From: Inquilinus ginsengisoli_B
Lineage (GTDB): Bacteria; Pseudomonadota; Alphaproteobacteria; DSM-16000; Inquilinaceae
Length of the DNA: 64,000 bases
Reading direction: 5' to 3'
Assembly (NCBI RefSeq): GCF_050434925.1
Contig: NZ_JBNDJK010000001.1
Location: 5,518,001-5,582,000, forward strand
Below are positions 16,772 to 24,185 of the stretch, piece after piece. The notes beneath the pieces were generated by a model. The model did not search any database. It was given only the letters and a program-made list of their open reading frames with translations, and was not told where the DNA came from. Position numbers and translations under genes: made by a program. How positions within the stretch are numbered: position 1 is the stretch's first letter; every line of letters begins with the position of its first letter.

Positions 16772-17212
16772 TCAGCGGGCCTGGTTGATCAGGGCCGCGA
16801 ACTGCGCCTTGGTGACGCCGCGGCCGGTGGTGTCCATGCGATCGAACCAGCCGGTCCCGGCGACGAATTCGTCGCGCGAGACCCGGCCGTCGCGATTCCG
16901 GTCGAGGGCGGCCAGCCGCTCCCCCTGGGTTCCGGCGAAGCGTTCGGATCGTCGCACGGCGCGCGCCCGGGCCTGGTTCCGGGCCGCTTCGGCCTCGGCG
17001 GCGGTCAGGGCGCCGTCGCGGTCGGCGTCGAGACGATCGAACATGCGGCTGCGTGCCGCCTGGACCTCGGACCGGGTCAGGACGCCGTCGTGATCGGCGT
17101 CGAGACGATCGAACATGCGATTCGCGAACCGGCCCGGCTCCTGTGCCTGGCCCGCGTCGCCGCCCAGGACGGTCGCGGCCAGGACGATCGCGACCCCTCT
17201 GATGATCGACAT
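16772..17212 (-). CDS. Secreted EF-hand calcium-binding protein
   Basis: A 146-residue protein with a signal peptide (about residues 1-23) and four EF-hand-like loops: DADHDGVLTRSE, DADRDGALTAAE, DRNRDGRVSRDE, each with Asp at positions 1, 3 and 5 and Glu at 12, and a degenerate fourth (DTTGRGVTKAQF) that lacks the usual acidic ligands. It should bind calcium in the periplasm. It is the first gene of the minus-strand unit leading to the ECF sigma factor, 22 bp ahead of the small secreted protein. Confidence 0.85.
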   Translation of the reverse strand: MSIIRGVAIVLAATVLGGDAGQAQEPGRFANRMFDRLDADHDGVLTRSEVQAARSRMFDRLDADRDGALTAAEAEAARNQARARAVRRSERFAGTQGERLAALDRNRDGRVSRDEFVAGTGWFDRMDTTGRGVTKAQFAALINQAR

Positions 17213-17374
17213 GAAGTCAGTCTCCTGCGCTTGGCATCCGGCATTTCCCGGATCACGGCCCTTGAACGCTGCCGGTCGGAGGTCCCTACGCAGATTTCTT
17301 CCGACCTCGGAATTGAGAACAGAAATCGAACAAGATCGTTGCCCCACGGCCCCGTTCGGCGCTACATCCGGGAG

Positions 17375-18082
17375 ATGCCGACGCGTACGATCCCGCTCCG
17401 CGACCACGCCTTCCGGCCCGACCCGTCGGGCGTGCTGTGGTGGGCGGAGCGGCGCTGGCTGCTGGTCGCCGACCTGCATCTGGAGAAGGCGACGGCGCTG
17501 GCCCAGCACTCGCGCCGCCTGCTGCCGCCCTATGACAGCACCGTGACTCTGGCCCGGCTCGGCGCCGCGATCGACCGGCTGGACCCGGCGGTCGTGGTGG
17601 CACTGGGCGACAGCTTCCACGATTCGGCAGGGGCGGACCGCCTCGCCGCCGATGACCTGGCGACGCTGACGCGGCTGGCGCGGGGCCGGGACTGGATCTG
17701 GGTGCTGGGCAATCACGACCCGGACCTGCCGCGGTCCCTGCCCGGCGACCGGGCCGAGGAGCTGCGGGTCGACGGCCTGGTCTGCCGCCACGCCGCCGCG
17801 CCTGGAGCCGCCGGCGAGATCTCCGGCCACTACCATCCCAAGGCGGCGATCAGCGGCCGCGCCGGGCGGGTGACCGGGCGCTGCTTCGTCGCCGACGAGC
17901 ACCGGCTGGTGCTGCCGGCCTTCGGTGCCTATACCGGCGGCCTCGACGTGCTCGCCCCCGCCATCCGCGGGCTGCTGGGGCCGGCCTTCCATGTCTGGCT
18001 GATCGGCCGCACCGGGCTGCACCGCTTCCCCGGCGCCCGCCTGTCGCCGATCGCCTTCCGGTATATCGACAGCGTCGCCTAG
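17375..18082 (+). CDS. pdeM: Ligase-associated DNA damage response endonuclease PdeM
   Basis: A 235-residue calcineurin-like metallophosphoesterase. Metal-binding motifs are VADLHLEK (Asp33, His35), ALGDSFHD (Asp79), LGNHDPD (Asn113, His114) and SGHYHPK (His152, His154). The family is normally encoded next to the Lhr-like helicase that is found here at 8250, so the repair module appears to have been split. The ATG at 17375 has GGGAG just upstream. The stop overlaps the convergent hdaA stop by four bases. Confidence 0.9.
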   Translation: MPTRTIPLRDHAFRPDPSGVLWWAERRWLLVADLHLEKATALAQHSRRLLPPYDSTVTLARLGAAIDRLDPAVVVALGDSFHDSAGADRLAADDLATLTRLARGRDWIWVLGNHDPDLPRSLPGDRAEELRVDGLVCRHAAAPGAAGEISGHYHPKAAISGRAGRVTGRCFVADEHRLVLPAFGAYTGGLDVLAPAIRGLLGPAFHVWLIGRTGLHRFPGARLSPIAFRYIDSVA

Positions 18083-18762
18083 CCCTGCTCCGCCAGGATC
18101 GAGCGCACCAGCGGCAGGGTGATCGAGCGGCCCTGGGCCAGGCTGGCGGCGTCGATCTCGGCCACCAGCCGCCGCGCCTCGGCGAAGCTGCGCTCCATAC
18201 GAGCCAGCATCGCCTGCACGATCTCCGGCCCGACCGCGAGCTGGCGGTCGGAGAACAGCTTGGCCAGCACCTGCGCCAGCAGCACGTCGTCGGGCTCGCC
18301 CAGGCCGACGGCCGGCGCCGCCTTCAGCCGCGAGGCGAGGTCCGGCAACGCCACCGGCCAGCGCGCTGGCGGCTCGCGCGCCGCCAGCAGCAGAAAGCCG
18401 CCGGCCTCCTTCAGCAGGTTGTGCAGGTGGAACAGCGCCCGCTCCGCCGCCGCATCGCCTGCCACCCGGTCGGCATCGTCCAGCGCCACCATCCCGGCGG
18501 CGGCGAGCTCGGCTGGATCGGCCGCGGCCAGCGCACCGCCGGCCAGGATCCTGGCGTCGGCGCGCTGCGCCCAGATGCCGAGCAGATGGCTCTTCCCCGC
18601 CCCCGGCGCGCCGTGCAGGGCCAGCACCGGCCCCGGCCAGTCGGGCCAGCGCGCGATCCAGCCCGCGGCCTCGCGGTTGCTGTCGGCGACGATGAAGTCC
18701 TCCGGCCCCAGGGCGGGTGGCAGCGACAGGTCGAAGACGAACTGAGCCACCTCAGCCGGCAT
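18079..18762 (-). CDS. hdaA: DnaA-related ATPase HdaA
   Basis: A 227-residue protein with the DnaA AAA+ fold but no DNA-binding domain, as in HdaA/Hda, which stimulates ATP hydrolysis by DnaA with the sliding clamp and so prevents re-initiation. Walker A is GAPGAGKSH (residues 51-59), Walker B is MVALDDAD, and the N-terminus LPPALGPEDFIVADSN is typical. The first residues (MPAEVAQF) come from the palindromic element described next: the ATG and its ribosome binding site lie in that element's outer arm. Probably the last gene of the perM transcript. Confidence 0.88.
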   Translation of the reverse strand: MPAEVAQFVFDLSLPPALGPEDFIVADSNREAAGWIARWPDWPGPVLALHGAPGAGKSHLLGIWAQRADARILAGGALAAADPAELAAAGMVALDDADRVAGDAAAERALFHLHNLLKEAGGFLLLAAREPPARWPVALPDLASRLKAAPAVGLGEPDDVLLAQVLAKLFSDRQLAVGPEIVQAMLARMERSFAEARRLVAEIDAASLAQGRSITLPLVRSILAEQG

Positions 18763-19021
18763 GCCTCACCCCCCTTGCGTCCTGCGTCGCCTTGCGGTGA
18801 GTCGAATGAGGGCGCGGGCCGCGAAGAGCGTATCGGGCCATACGGTCGAGCGGCCCGCGCCCGCAGGCGGCCACCGCAAGGCGACCCTTCGGGCCGGTTG
18901 AACATGCCGACATGGTGCGTCGAACGGCTTGCGCGATGTTCCACATCGCGCTGCGCCGATCTCCTACCCTGTCGGCATGTTGAACCGGCGCAGGACACAA
19001 GGGGGGTGAGGCATGCCGGCT
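18754..19021. repeat. Nested palindromic element in the perM-hdaA gap
   Basis: Outer arms 18754-18786 and 18989-19021 are inverted copies (32 of 33 matching). Between them are two complete sub-hairpins. The first has stems 18786-18799/18872-18885 (14 of 14), 18810-18822/18850-18862 (13 of 13) and 18829-18833/18840-18844. The second has stems 18894-18912/18970-18988 (18 of 19) and 18931-18939/18943-18951 (9 of 9). The whole folds as a three-way junction in DNA or RNA. It fills nearly the entire gap, and on the mRNA the hdaA start codon and ribosome binding site are inside the outer stem. No protein is encoded. Confidence 0.9.
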
Positions 19022-19032
19022 AGCAGTCTTGC

Positions 19033-20127
19033 TCATGAGACGGTAGGGATATCCATGTCCGGCGGGTCGGCGGGCGGCTGCCGGTACAGCGCGCTCTGGC
19101 GATAGCGGTGCAGGGCGAACCGGGTCAGCACGCCGATCACGGCGGCCATCGGCACCGCCAGCATGACGCCGGTGAAGCCGAACAGGCTGCCGGCGGCGAG
19201 CAGCGCGAAGATCACCCAGACCGGATGCAGGCCGACCGATTCGCCGACCAGCTTCGGCGTAACGAAATTGCCCTCCAGGAACTGGCCGAGCAGGAAGATG
19301 CCCAGCACCACGGCCCACATCGTCCAGTCGTCATACTGCACGAACGCGATGCCCATCGAGCTGACCAGCCCGACCAGCGAGCCGACATAGGGGATGATCG
19401 ACAGGATGCCGGTCATCAGCCCGACCAGCAGGCCGAAATTCAGCCCGAGGATGGTCAAGGCGACGGCGTAAAACAGGCCGAGCAGCAGGCAGACGATGAG
19501 CTGGCCGCGGATGAAGCGGGACATGGTCCGGTTCACCTCGCGCCCCAGGCTACGGATGGTCTCGCGCTGCGCCACGGGCAGGTTGTGGTCGATCACCTCG
19601 ATCATGTGGTCCCAGTCGCGCAGCATGTAGAAGGCGACAACCGGGGTGATGAAGAGCAGCGACAGCAGGTCGATCAGCGCCATGCCGCCCTGCCACAGGC
19701 TGCCCAGCACCGTGCCGATCCAGGACACGGCATTGCCGGCATATTGGCTGACCGCCTTCTGCAGCTCGTTGAAGTTCGCCGCCGACACGCGGTGGCGCAG
19801 ATCGGCGATCAGCGGCTGCAGCCGTGCCGTCGCCCGGGCCACATAGTCGGGCACGGCCGAGATCAGCCCGGTCACCTGGGTCACCAGGATCGGCACCACG
19901 ATCAGTACCGCCAGGATCGCCACGATCACGAACAGCAGCAACAGCACCGTGGTCGCCAGCCAGCGCGGCATGCCCAGCCGCTGCAGCCGGTCGCAGGCCG
20001 GATCCAGCAGATAGGCGATGATCATGCCGGTGACGAAGGGCGCCAGCACGCCGCTCAGCAGCCACACCAGGAGGCAGAAGACGACGAAGCCGATCAGCCA
20101 GAAGCGGATTTGGGAAGACCCGTTCAC
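19033..20127 (-). CDS. AI-2E family transporter (PerM-like permease)
   Basis: A 364-residue inner-membrane protein with about seven to eight membrane segments, of the AI-2E exporter/PerM family. Segments such as FVTGMIIAYLLDPACDRL near residue 35, LLFITPVVAFYMLRDWDHM near residue 160 and the late TGILSIIPYVGSLVGLV are the conserved family motifs. Substrates differ across the family and none can be assigned here. Its start overlaps the phosphatidyltransferase stop (ATGA), and it precedes hdaA across the palindromic element. Confidence 0.88.
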   Translation of the reverse strand: MNGSSQIRFWLIGFVVFCLLVWLLSGVLAPFVTGMIIAYLLDPACDRLQRLGMPRWLATTVLLLLFVIVAILAVLIVVPILVTQVTGLISAVPDYVARATARLQPLIADLRHRVSAANFNELQKAVSQYAGNAVSWIGTVLGSLWQGGMALIDLLSLLFITPVVAFYMLRDWDHMIEVIDHNLPVAQRETIRSLGREVNRTMSRFIRGQLIVCLLLGLFYAVALTILGLNFGLLVGLMTGILSIIPYVGSLVGLVSSMGIAFVQYDDWTMWAVVLGIFLLGQFLEGNFVTPKLVGESVGLHPVWVIFALLAAGSLFGFTGVMLAVPMAAVIGVLTRFALHRYRQSALYRQPPADPPDMDIPTVS

Positions 20128-20681
20128 GCGTGCGCCCCGGCCGGTGTGAAGAAGCGGCGGACGGTCTCCCGCAGGTAGCCGATCGCCGACAAGGTGGTGG
20201 TCCCGGCCACGACCCAGACCAGGACCGCGATCACGCCGCTGGCGTCGACATCCAGCCCGGGCGCCGCCATCACCAGCACCACCAGCGCGATCTGCATCAC
20301 CGTGTTCAGCTTGCTGATCATCGACGGGGTCAGCGAGCGGGTGCCGCGGCCGGCGAAATGCAGCACCACCACGCCCAGCACCAGGCCGATGTCGCGCGCC
20401 ACCACCAGCACCACCAGCCAGACCGGCAGCTCCGCCGTCCAGGTCAGGGCCAGATAGGTGCCGACCAGCAGCGACTTGTCGGCGATCGGGTCGAGATAGC
20501 TGCCCAGCGCCGTGCGCGCCTGCAGCCAGCGCGCCAGGATGCCGTCGAGTGCATCGGTCACTGCCGCCGCCGAGAACATCCAGAAGGCCGTGACCAGGCG
20601 GTCGTCCAGGATCAGCCAGATGGTGACCGGGGCCACGACCAGGCGGGCCAGGCTGAGCAGGTTCGGCAGGTATCGGACCAT
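20124..20681 (-). CDS. CDP-alcohol phosphatidyltransferase family protein
   Basis: A 185-residue membrane enzyme with the CDP-alcohol phosphotransferase signature DALDGILARWLQARTALGSYLDPIADK, read in two overlapping short parts as DALDGILAR and GSYLDPIADK, which holds the metal-binding Asp residues. It resembles PgsA or cardiolipin synthase-type transferases that join a CDP-lipid and an alcohol. The ATG at 20681 gives the usual MVRYLPNLLSLARL start; a GTG at 20723 would add 14 residues. Coupled by overlap to perM downstream. Confidence 0.85.
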   Translation of the reverse strand: MVRYLPNLLSLARLVVAPVTIWLILDDRLVTAFWMFSAAAVTDALDGILARWLQARTALGSYLDPIADKSLLVGTYLALTWTAELPVWLVVLVVARDIGLVLGVVVLHFAGRGTRSLTPSMISKLNTVMQIALVVLVMAAPGLDVDASGVIAVLVWVVAGTTTLSAIGYLRETVRRFFTPAGAHA

Positions 20682-20731
20682 GCGGCGCAAAAGGCCTGAC
20701 CTCGATGGCAAGAATGTGGTCACGCCGGAGG

Positions 20732-21451
20732 CTACTGCCCGCCGGCGCGGTGCAGCTCGAGCGCCTGGGCGCCCTGCTGCACCGTCAGGCCCTGCTGCGC
20801 CAGGATCTGGTTCAGCTGGGTCTGGTCGCCGGGGAAGCGCAGCTCCAGCACCGCCTGCCGCGCCGTCAGGCTGACCAGGGAGGACGAGACCACGCCGCCG
20901 AGGCGGGTCAGCCGGCCCTGCACATCGTACCAGTCGGCCGGCGCCGCGATCGGCACGGTGACGGTGACCGATCCCCGCGCCTCGAAACCGGGGGTTGCGC
21001 CGGGCTGCGGCGCGGTCCCCGGCGCCGTGCCCGGAAGGGCCGCGATATGGTCCTGCGAGCTGCCGGCCAGCAGCTGCTGCACGCCGGAGCTGCGGAAGGT
21101 GTAGGCCAGATTGGCGGAATAGTGCCCAGGAGAGGCCTGCTCCGACTTCACCTGGAAGCTCTGCACCAGCCGCTCGACATCGGCGTCGGACATGCCGGAG
21201 ACGCGGTTCGGATCGGCGCCGATCTGTTGCAGCAGCTGCTGCAGCCCCTTCCGCGGCCCCTGGGCGAAGGCCTTGGCGCGGGCCTCGGTCGCATTCCCGG
21301 CGCTGGCCTCGACCGCGACATTGTCCACCGAATAGCCGGAGGTGCTGCCCGCGATCGGCGCGCCGCCGGGGGTCTGGGCCCGCACCGGCACCAGCCCGGC
21401 GCAGAGAAGCGCGGCCGCCAGGGCCAGGGTCGATCCGATGCGAAGCATCAT
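20732..21451 (-). CDS. DUF2066 secreted protein
   Basis: A 239-residue exported protein with a signal peptide (residues 1-25). YSVDNVAVEASAGNATEARAKAFAQGPRKGLQQLL is the typical opening of DUF2066 proteins when read in parts (VDNVAVEA, ATEARAKAFAQG), and the C-terminal portion alternates short strands. DUF2066 genes are commonly found beside purM and hdaA in proteobacteria, as here, yet their role is unknown. First gene of the minus-strand run toward hdaA and divergent from purM. Confidence 0.8.
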   Translation of the reverse strand: MMLRIGSTLALAAALLCAGLVPVRAQTPGGAPIAGSTSGYSVDNVAVEASAGNATEARAKAFAQGPRKGLQQLLQQIGADPNRVSGMSDADVERLVQSFQVKSEQASPGHYSANLAYTFRSSGVQQLLAGSSQDHIAALPGTAPGTAPQPGATPGFEARGSVTVTVPIAAPADWYDVQGRLTRLGGVVSSSLVSLTARQAVLELRFPGDQTQLNQILAQQGLTVQQGAQALELHRAGGQ

Positions 21452-21537
21452 TGCAATGCCTTCCGGTTTCGCTATGGTCCGCGCCCATCCGCACGGATAA
21501 TCCGCCTTTATATAGCACCCCTCTCTGCGAGGTCATC

Positions 21538-22620
21538 ATGTGCCCGCCGGTCGACCCCAAGGAAGCCTCTGACGCCTACAGCCGGGCCGGCGTGAACATC
21601 GCCGAGGGCGAGGCCTTCGTCGGCGACATCAAGCCCCTGGCCGAGAGCACCCGCCGGCGCGGCATGATGGAAGGGCTGGGCGGCTTCGGCGCGCTGTTCG
21701 ACCCGAAGGCGGCCGGCTTCCGCGACCCGATCCTGGTCGCGGCCACCGACGGCGTCGGCACCAAGCTGAAGGTGGCGATCGAGACCGGCCGGCACGACAC
21801 GATCGGCATCGACCTCGTCGCCATGTGCGTCAACGACCTGGTGGTGCAGGGCGCCGAGCCGCTGTTCTTCCTCGACTACTTCGCGTCTGGCAAGCTCGAC
21901 CGCTCGGTCGGCGGCGGCGTGCTGCGCGGCATCGCCGAGGGCTGCCGCCAGGCCGGCTGCGCCCTGATCGGTGGCGAGACGGCGGAGATGCCGGGCATGT
22001 ACGCCGCCGGCGACTACGACCTGGCCGGCTTCGCCGTCGGTGCGGTCGAGCGCGACCAAGCCCTGACCGGCCGCGACGTGCGCGACGGCGACGTGGTACT
22101 GGGCCTTGCCTCGACCGGCGTGCATTCCAACGGCTATTCCCTGGTCCGCCGCACCGTCGCCGATGCCGGCCTGGCCTGGGACACGCCGGCGCCCTTCGCC
22201 AACGACACCACGGTCGGCGAGGCGTTCCTGACTCCGACCCGGATCTATGTGAAGAGCAGCCTCGCGGCCATCCGCGCCGGCGGCGTCCACGCCCTGGCCC
22301 ACATCACCGGCGGCGGGCTGACCGAGAACATCCCGCGGGTGCTGCCGGATGGGCTGGGTGTCGCCCTCGACGCCGGCGCCTGGCCCCTGCCCCCCGTTTT
22401 CCGTTGGCTGAAGGCGCAGGGCGGCCTCAACGCGGCCGAGTTGGCCCGCACCTACAACTGCGGCATCGGCATGGTGCTGGTCGTGGCGCCAGAGCAGGCG
22501 GATTCGGTGTCGGCCATCCTGTCCAGCCTGGGCGAGACGGTTCACCGCATCGGCCGGGTCGTCGCCGATGCCGGGCATTCGGTGGTCATTGCGGGCACGG
22601 AGGCGGCATGGGCCGTCTGA
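21538..22620 (+). CDS. purM: Phosphoribosylformylglycinamidine cyclo-ligase
   Basis: AIR synthase, which closes the imidazole ring in de novo purine synthesis using ATP. The 360-residue protein has the family segments YSRAGVNIAEG, ATDGVGTKLKVA, GIDLVAMCVNDLVVQGAEPL (read in parts), IGGETAEMPGMY and HITGGGLTENIPRVLP. The ATG at 21538 follows a short AT-rich patch (TATATA at 21509-21514) that may be part of its promoter. It overlaps purN by 13 bp, so the two enzymes are translationally coupled. Confidence 0.95.
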   Translation: MCPPVDPKEASDAYSRAGVNIAEGEAFVGDIKPLAESTRRRGMMEGLGGFGALFDPKAAGFRDPILVAATDGVGTKLKVAIETGRHDTIGIDLVAMCVNDLVVQGAEPLFFLDYFASGKLDRSVGGGVLRGIAEGCRQAGCALIGGETAEMPGMYAAGDYDLAGFAVGAVERDQALTGRDVRDGDVVLGLASTGVHSNGYSLVRRTVADAGLAWDTPAPFANDTTVGEAFLTPTRIYVKSSLAAIRAGGVHALAHITGGGLTENIPRVLPDGLGVALDAGAWPLPPVFRWLKAQGGLNAAELARTYNCGIGMVLVVAPEQADSVSAILSSLGETVHRIGRVVADAGHSVVIAGTEAAWAV

Positions 22621-23255
22621 AGGTCGGTGTCCTGATCTCCGGCCGAGGCAGCAACATGGCGGCCCTGGCCGAGGCCTGCGCCGTGCCGGACTTCCCGGCC
22701 GAGGTCGCGCTGGTGCTGTCCGACATCCCCGGCGCCGGCGGCTTGGCCGTGGCGGCCGGTCAGGGTCTGGCCACCGCCGCGGTCGACCGCAAGGCCTACC
22801 CTTCCAAAGCCGCCTTCGAGGCGGCGATGGACGAGGCGCTGCGCGCCGCCGGGGTCGAGCTGATCTGCCTGGCCGGTTTCATGCGGGTGCTGAGCGCCGA
22901 TTTCGTCGGACGCTGGCACGACCGCATCCTCAACATCCACCCGTCGCTGCTGCCGGCCTTCCCGGGGCTGCACACGCATGAGCGGGCTCTGGCGGCGGGC
23001 GTCAGGCTGGCCGGCTGCACCGTGCACATCGTCCGCCCGGTGGTCGATGACGGTCCGATCCTGGTCCAGGCGGCGGTGCCAGTGCTCGACGGCGACGATG
23101 CCGCCAGCCTGGCCGCGCGCATCCTGGTGGAGGAGCATCGCTGCTATCCGCTGGCCCTGCGCTGGGTCGCCGAGGGGCGGGTCCGGATCGAGGACGGACG
23201 GGTCCGGATCGCGGGTGCGGACGCCGCCGCAGGCGCGATCCGCAACCCATTGTGA
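22608..23255 (+). CDS. purN: Phosphoribosylglycinamide formyltransferase
   Basis: Transfers a formyl group from 10-formyl-tetrahydrofolate to GAR in purine synthesis. The 215-residue protein opens with VGVLISGRGSNMAAL (phosphate-binding), contains LAGFMRVLSADFV and the catalytic region ILNIHPSLLPAFPG with Asn and His, and HIVRPVVDDGPIL with the catalytic Asp. Its start lies inside the end of purM. The CRP-like palindrome begins at its stop codon. Confidence 0.95.
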   Translation: MGRLKVGVLISGRGSNMAALAEACAVPDFPAEVALVLSDIPGAGGLAVAAGQGLATAAVDRKAYPSKAAFEAAMDEALRAAGVELICLAGFMRVLSADFVGRWHDRILNIHPSLLPAFPGLHTHERALAAGVRLAGCTVHIVRPVVDDGPILVQAAVPVLDGDDAASLAARILVEEHRCYPLALRWVAEGRVRIEDGRVRIAGADAAAGAIRNPL

Positions 23256-23267
23256 TAATTGTCACAA
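23250..23267. promoter_or_regulatory. CRP/FNR-type palindromic operator
   Basis: TTGTGATAATTGTCACAA contains the exact CRP half-sites TGTGA and TCACA with the canonical six-base spacer. It overlaps the purN stop and lies about 115 bp upstream of the cytochrome oxidase subunit IV gene, a distance consistent with regulation of that gene. Which CRP/FNR-family protein binds it cannot be seen. Chance occurrence of a perfect match in DNA this GC-rich is small. Confidence 0.6.
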
Positions 23268-23380
23268 AGTCCAACTCGACGCTGCGACAATTAAACCCTA
23301 TTTCACTGGACAAGGCCGGGGGGCACCCGTAAATGGTGCCTCGATCGCAAACATACGAAAGCGTGACGAGGATGGGCGCG

Positions 23381-23524
23381 ATGGCCAGCGAAGGCACGAA
23401 TCAGGTTCCGGAAGAACTGCTGGCTTCACGCAAGCAGATGTATGTCAGCTTCGTGCGTTTCAGCACCTGGGGCATTGTCGCCGTCGCCATCCTGCTGATC
23501 GGCATGGCGCTGTTCCTGCTCTGA
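23381..23524 (+). CDS. aa3-type cytochrome c oxidase subunit IV
   Basis: A 47-residue protein with one C-terminal membrane helix (WGIVAVAILLIGMALFLL) preceded by SRKQMYVSFVRFSTWG, the layout of the small bacterial aa3 oxidase subunit IV family (PF07835-type). These subunits attach to the terminal oxidase in the inner membrane; the main oxidase genes are elsewhere. The ATG at 23381 is preferred to 23372 because GAGGA at 23367-23371 is correctly spaced for it. Too short to be certain by eye, but the helix and its preceding motif fit well. Confidence 0.75.
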   Translation: MASEGTNQVPEELLASRKQMYVSFVRFSTWGIVAVAILLIGMALFLL

Positions 23525-23544
23525 TTTTCGCCATCGGCGCAAAG

Positions 23545-23575
23545 AAGGCCGGCCCCGTGGGGACCGGCCTTTTTT
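23545..23575 (+). terminator. Rho-independent terminator
   Basis: Stem AAGGCCGG / CCGGCCTT with a GC-rich loop, followed by a run of six T residues. It closes the oxidase subunit transcript 20 bp after the stop and, with the weaker A-rich left flank, may also serve the convergent ndk gene. Confidence 0.88.
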
Positions 23576-23636
23576 GTTGCCCGGAGGCGGCATCCGGCCG
23601 TCCCCGCCGGAGCGGAGACGGCCGAAAGTCCTCGGA

Positions 23637-24056
23637 TCAGCCGACGATCTCGGTGCCGGCGAAGAAGAAGGCGATCTCGATCGCCGCGTTCTCGGCCGAA
23701 TCGGAGCCGTGCACCGAATTCGCCTCGATCGATTCCGCGAACTCCTTGCGGATGGTGCCCGGCTCGGCATTGGCCGGGTTGGTGGCGCCCATGATCTCGC
23801 GGTTGCGGGCCACGGCGTTGTCGCCCTCCAGGACCTGGACCACGACCGGGCCCGAGATCATGAAGTTGCAAAGGTCATTGAAGAACGGCCGCGCCGCATG
23901 CACGCCGTAGAAGGCCTCGGCCTGGGCGCGGCTCAGCTGAACCCGCTTCTGCGCGACGATGCGCAGGCCGGCTTCCTCGAACTTGGCATTGATCTTGCCG
24001 GTCAGGTTGCGGCGGGTGGCATCCGGCTTGATGATGGAGAAGGTGCGCTCGGCCAT
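23637..24056 (-). CDS. ndk: Nucleoside diphosphate kinase
   Basis: Balances nucleoside triphosphate pools by phosphate transfer through a histidine. The 139-residue protein has the N-terminal ERTFSIIKPDATRRN and the active-site NSVHGSDS with His116; length and motifs are standard. Divergent from the ABC-F gene with a 129-bp shared upstream region; its 3' end faces the oxidase subunit gene across the terminator. Confidence 0.97.
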   Translation of the reverse strand: MAERTFSIIKPDATRRNLTGKINAKFEEAGLRIVAQKRVQLSRAQAEAFYGVHAARPFFNDLCNFMISGPVVVQVLEGDNAVARNREIMGATNPANAEPGTIRKEFAESIEANSVHGSDSAENAAIEIAFFFAGTEIVG

Positions 24057-24185
24057 TGGATCCTCGGTTTTTCAGGCGTTGGCGATCGGAATTGCGCGGC
24101 CTTATAGACGGGCGGCCCCGATCCGGCAACCGAAGCCGAATCCGCAGGCCCGAATCCGGCCCGGTCGTGCTATGACCCCGCCGCC

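Noticed and set aside
18752..19318. Open frames running through the nested palindrome, sharing a C-terminal GVRHAG
   Set aside because: The shared peptide is produced by translating the two inverted arms and is not evidence of related proteins.
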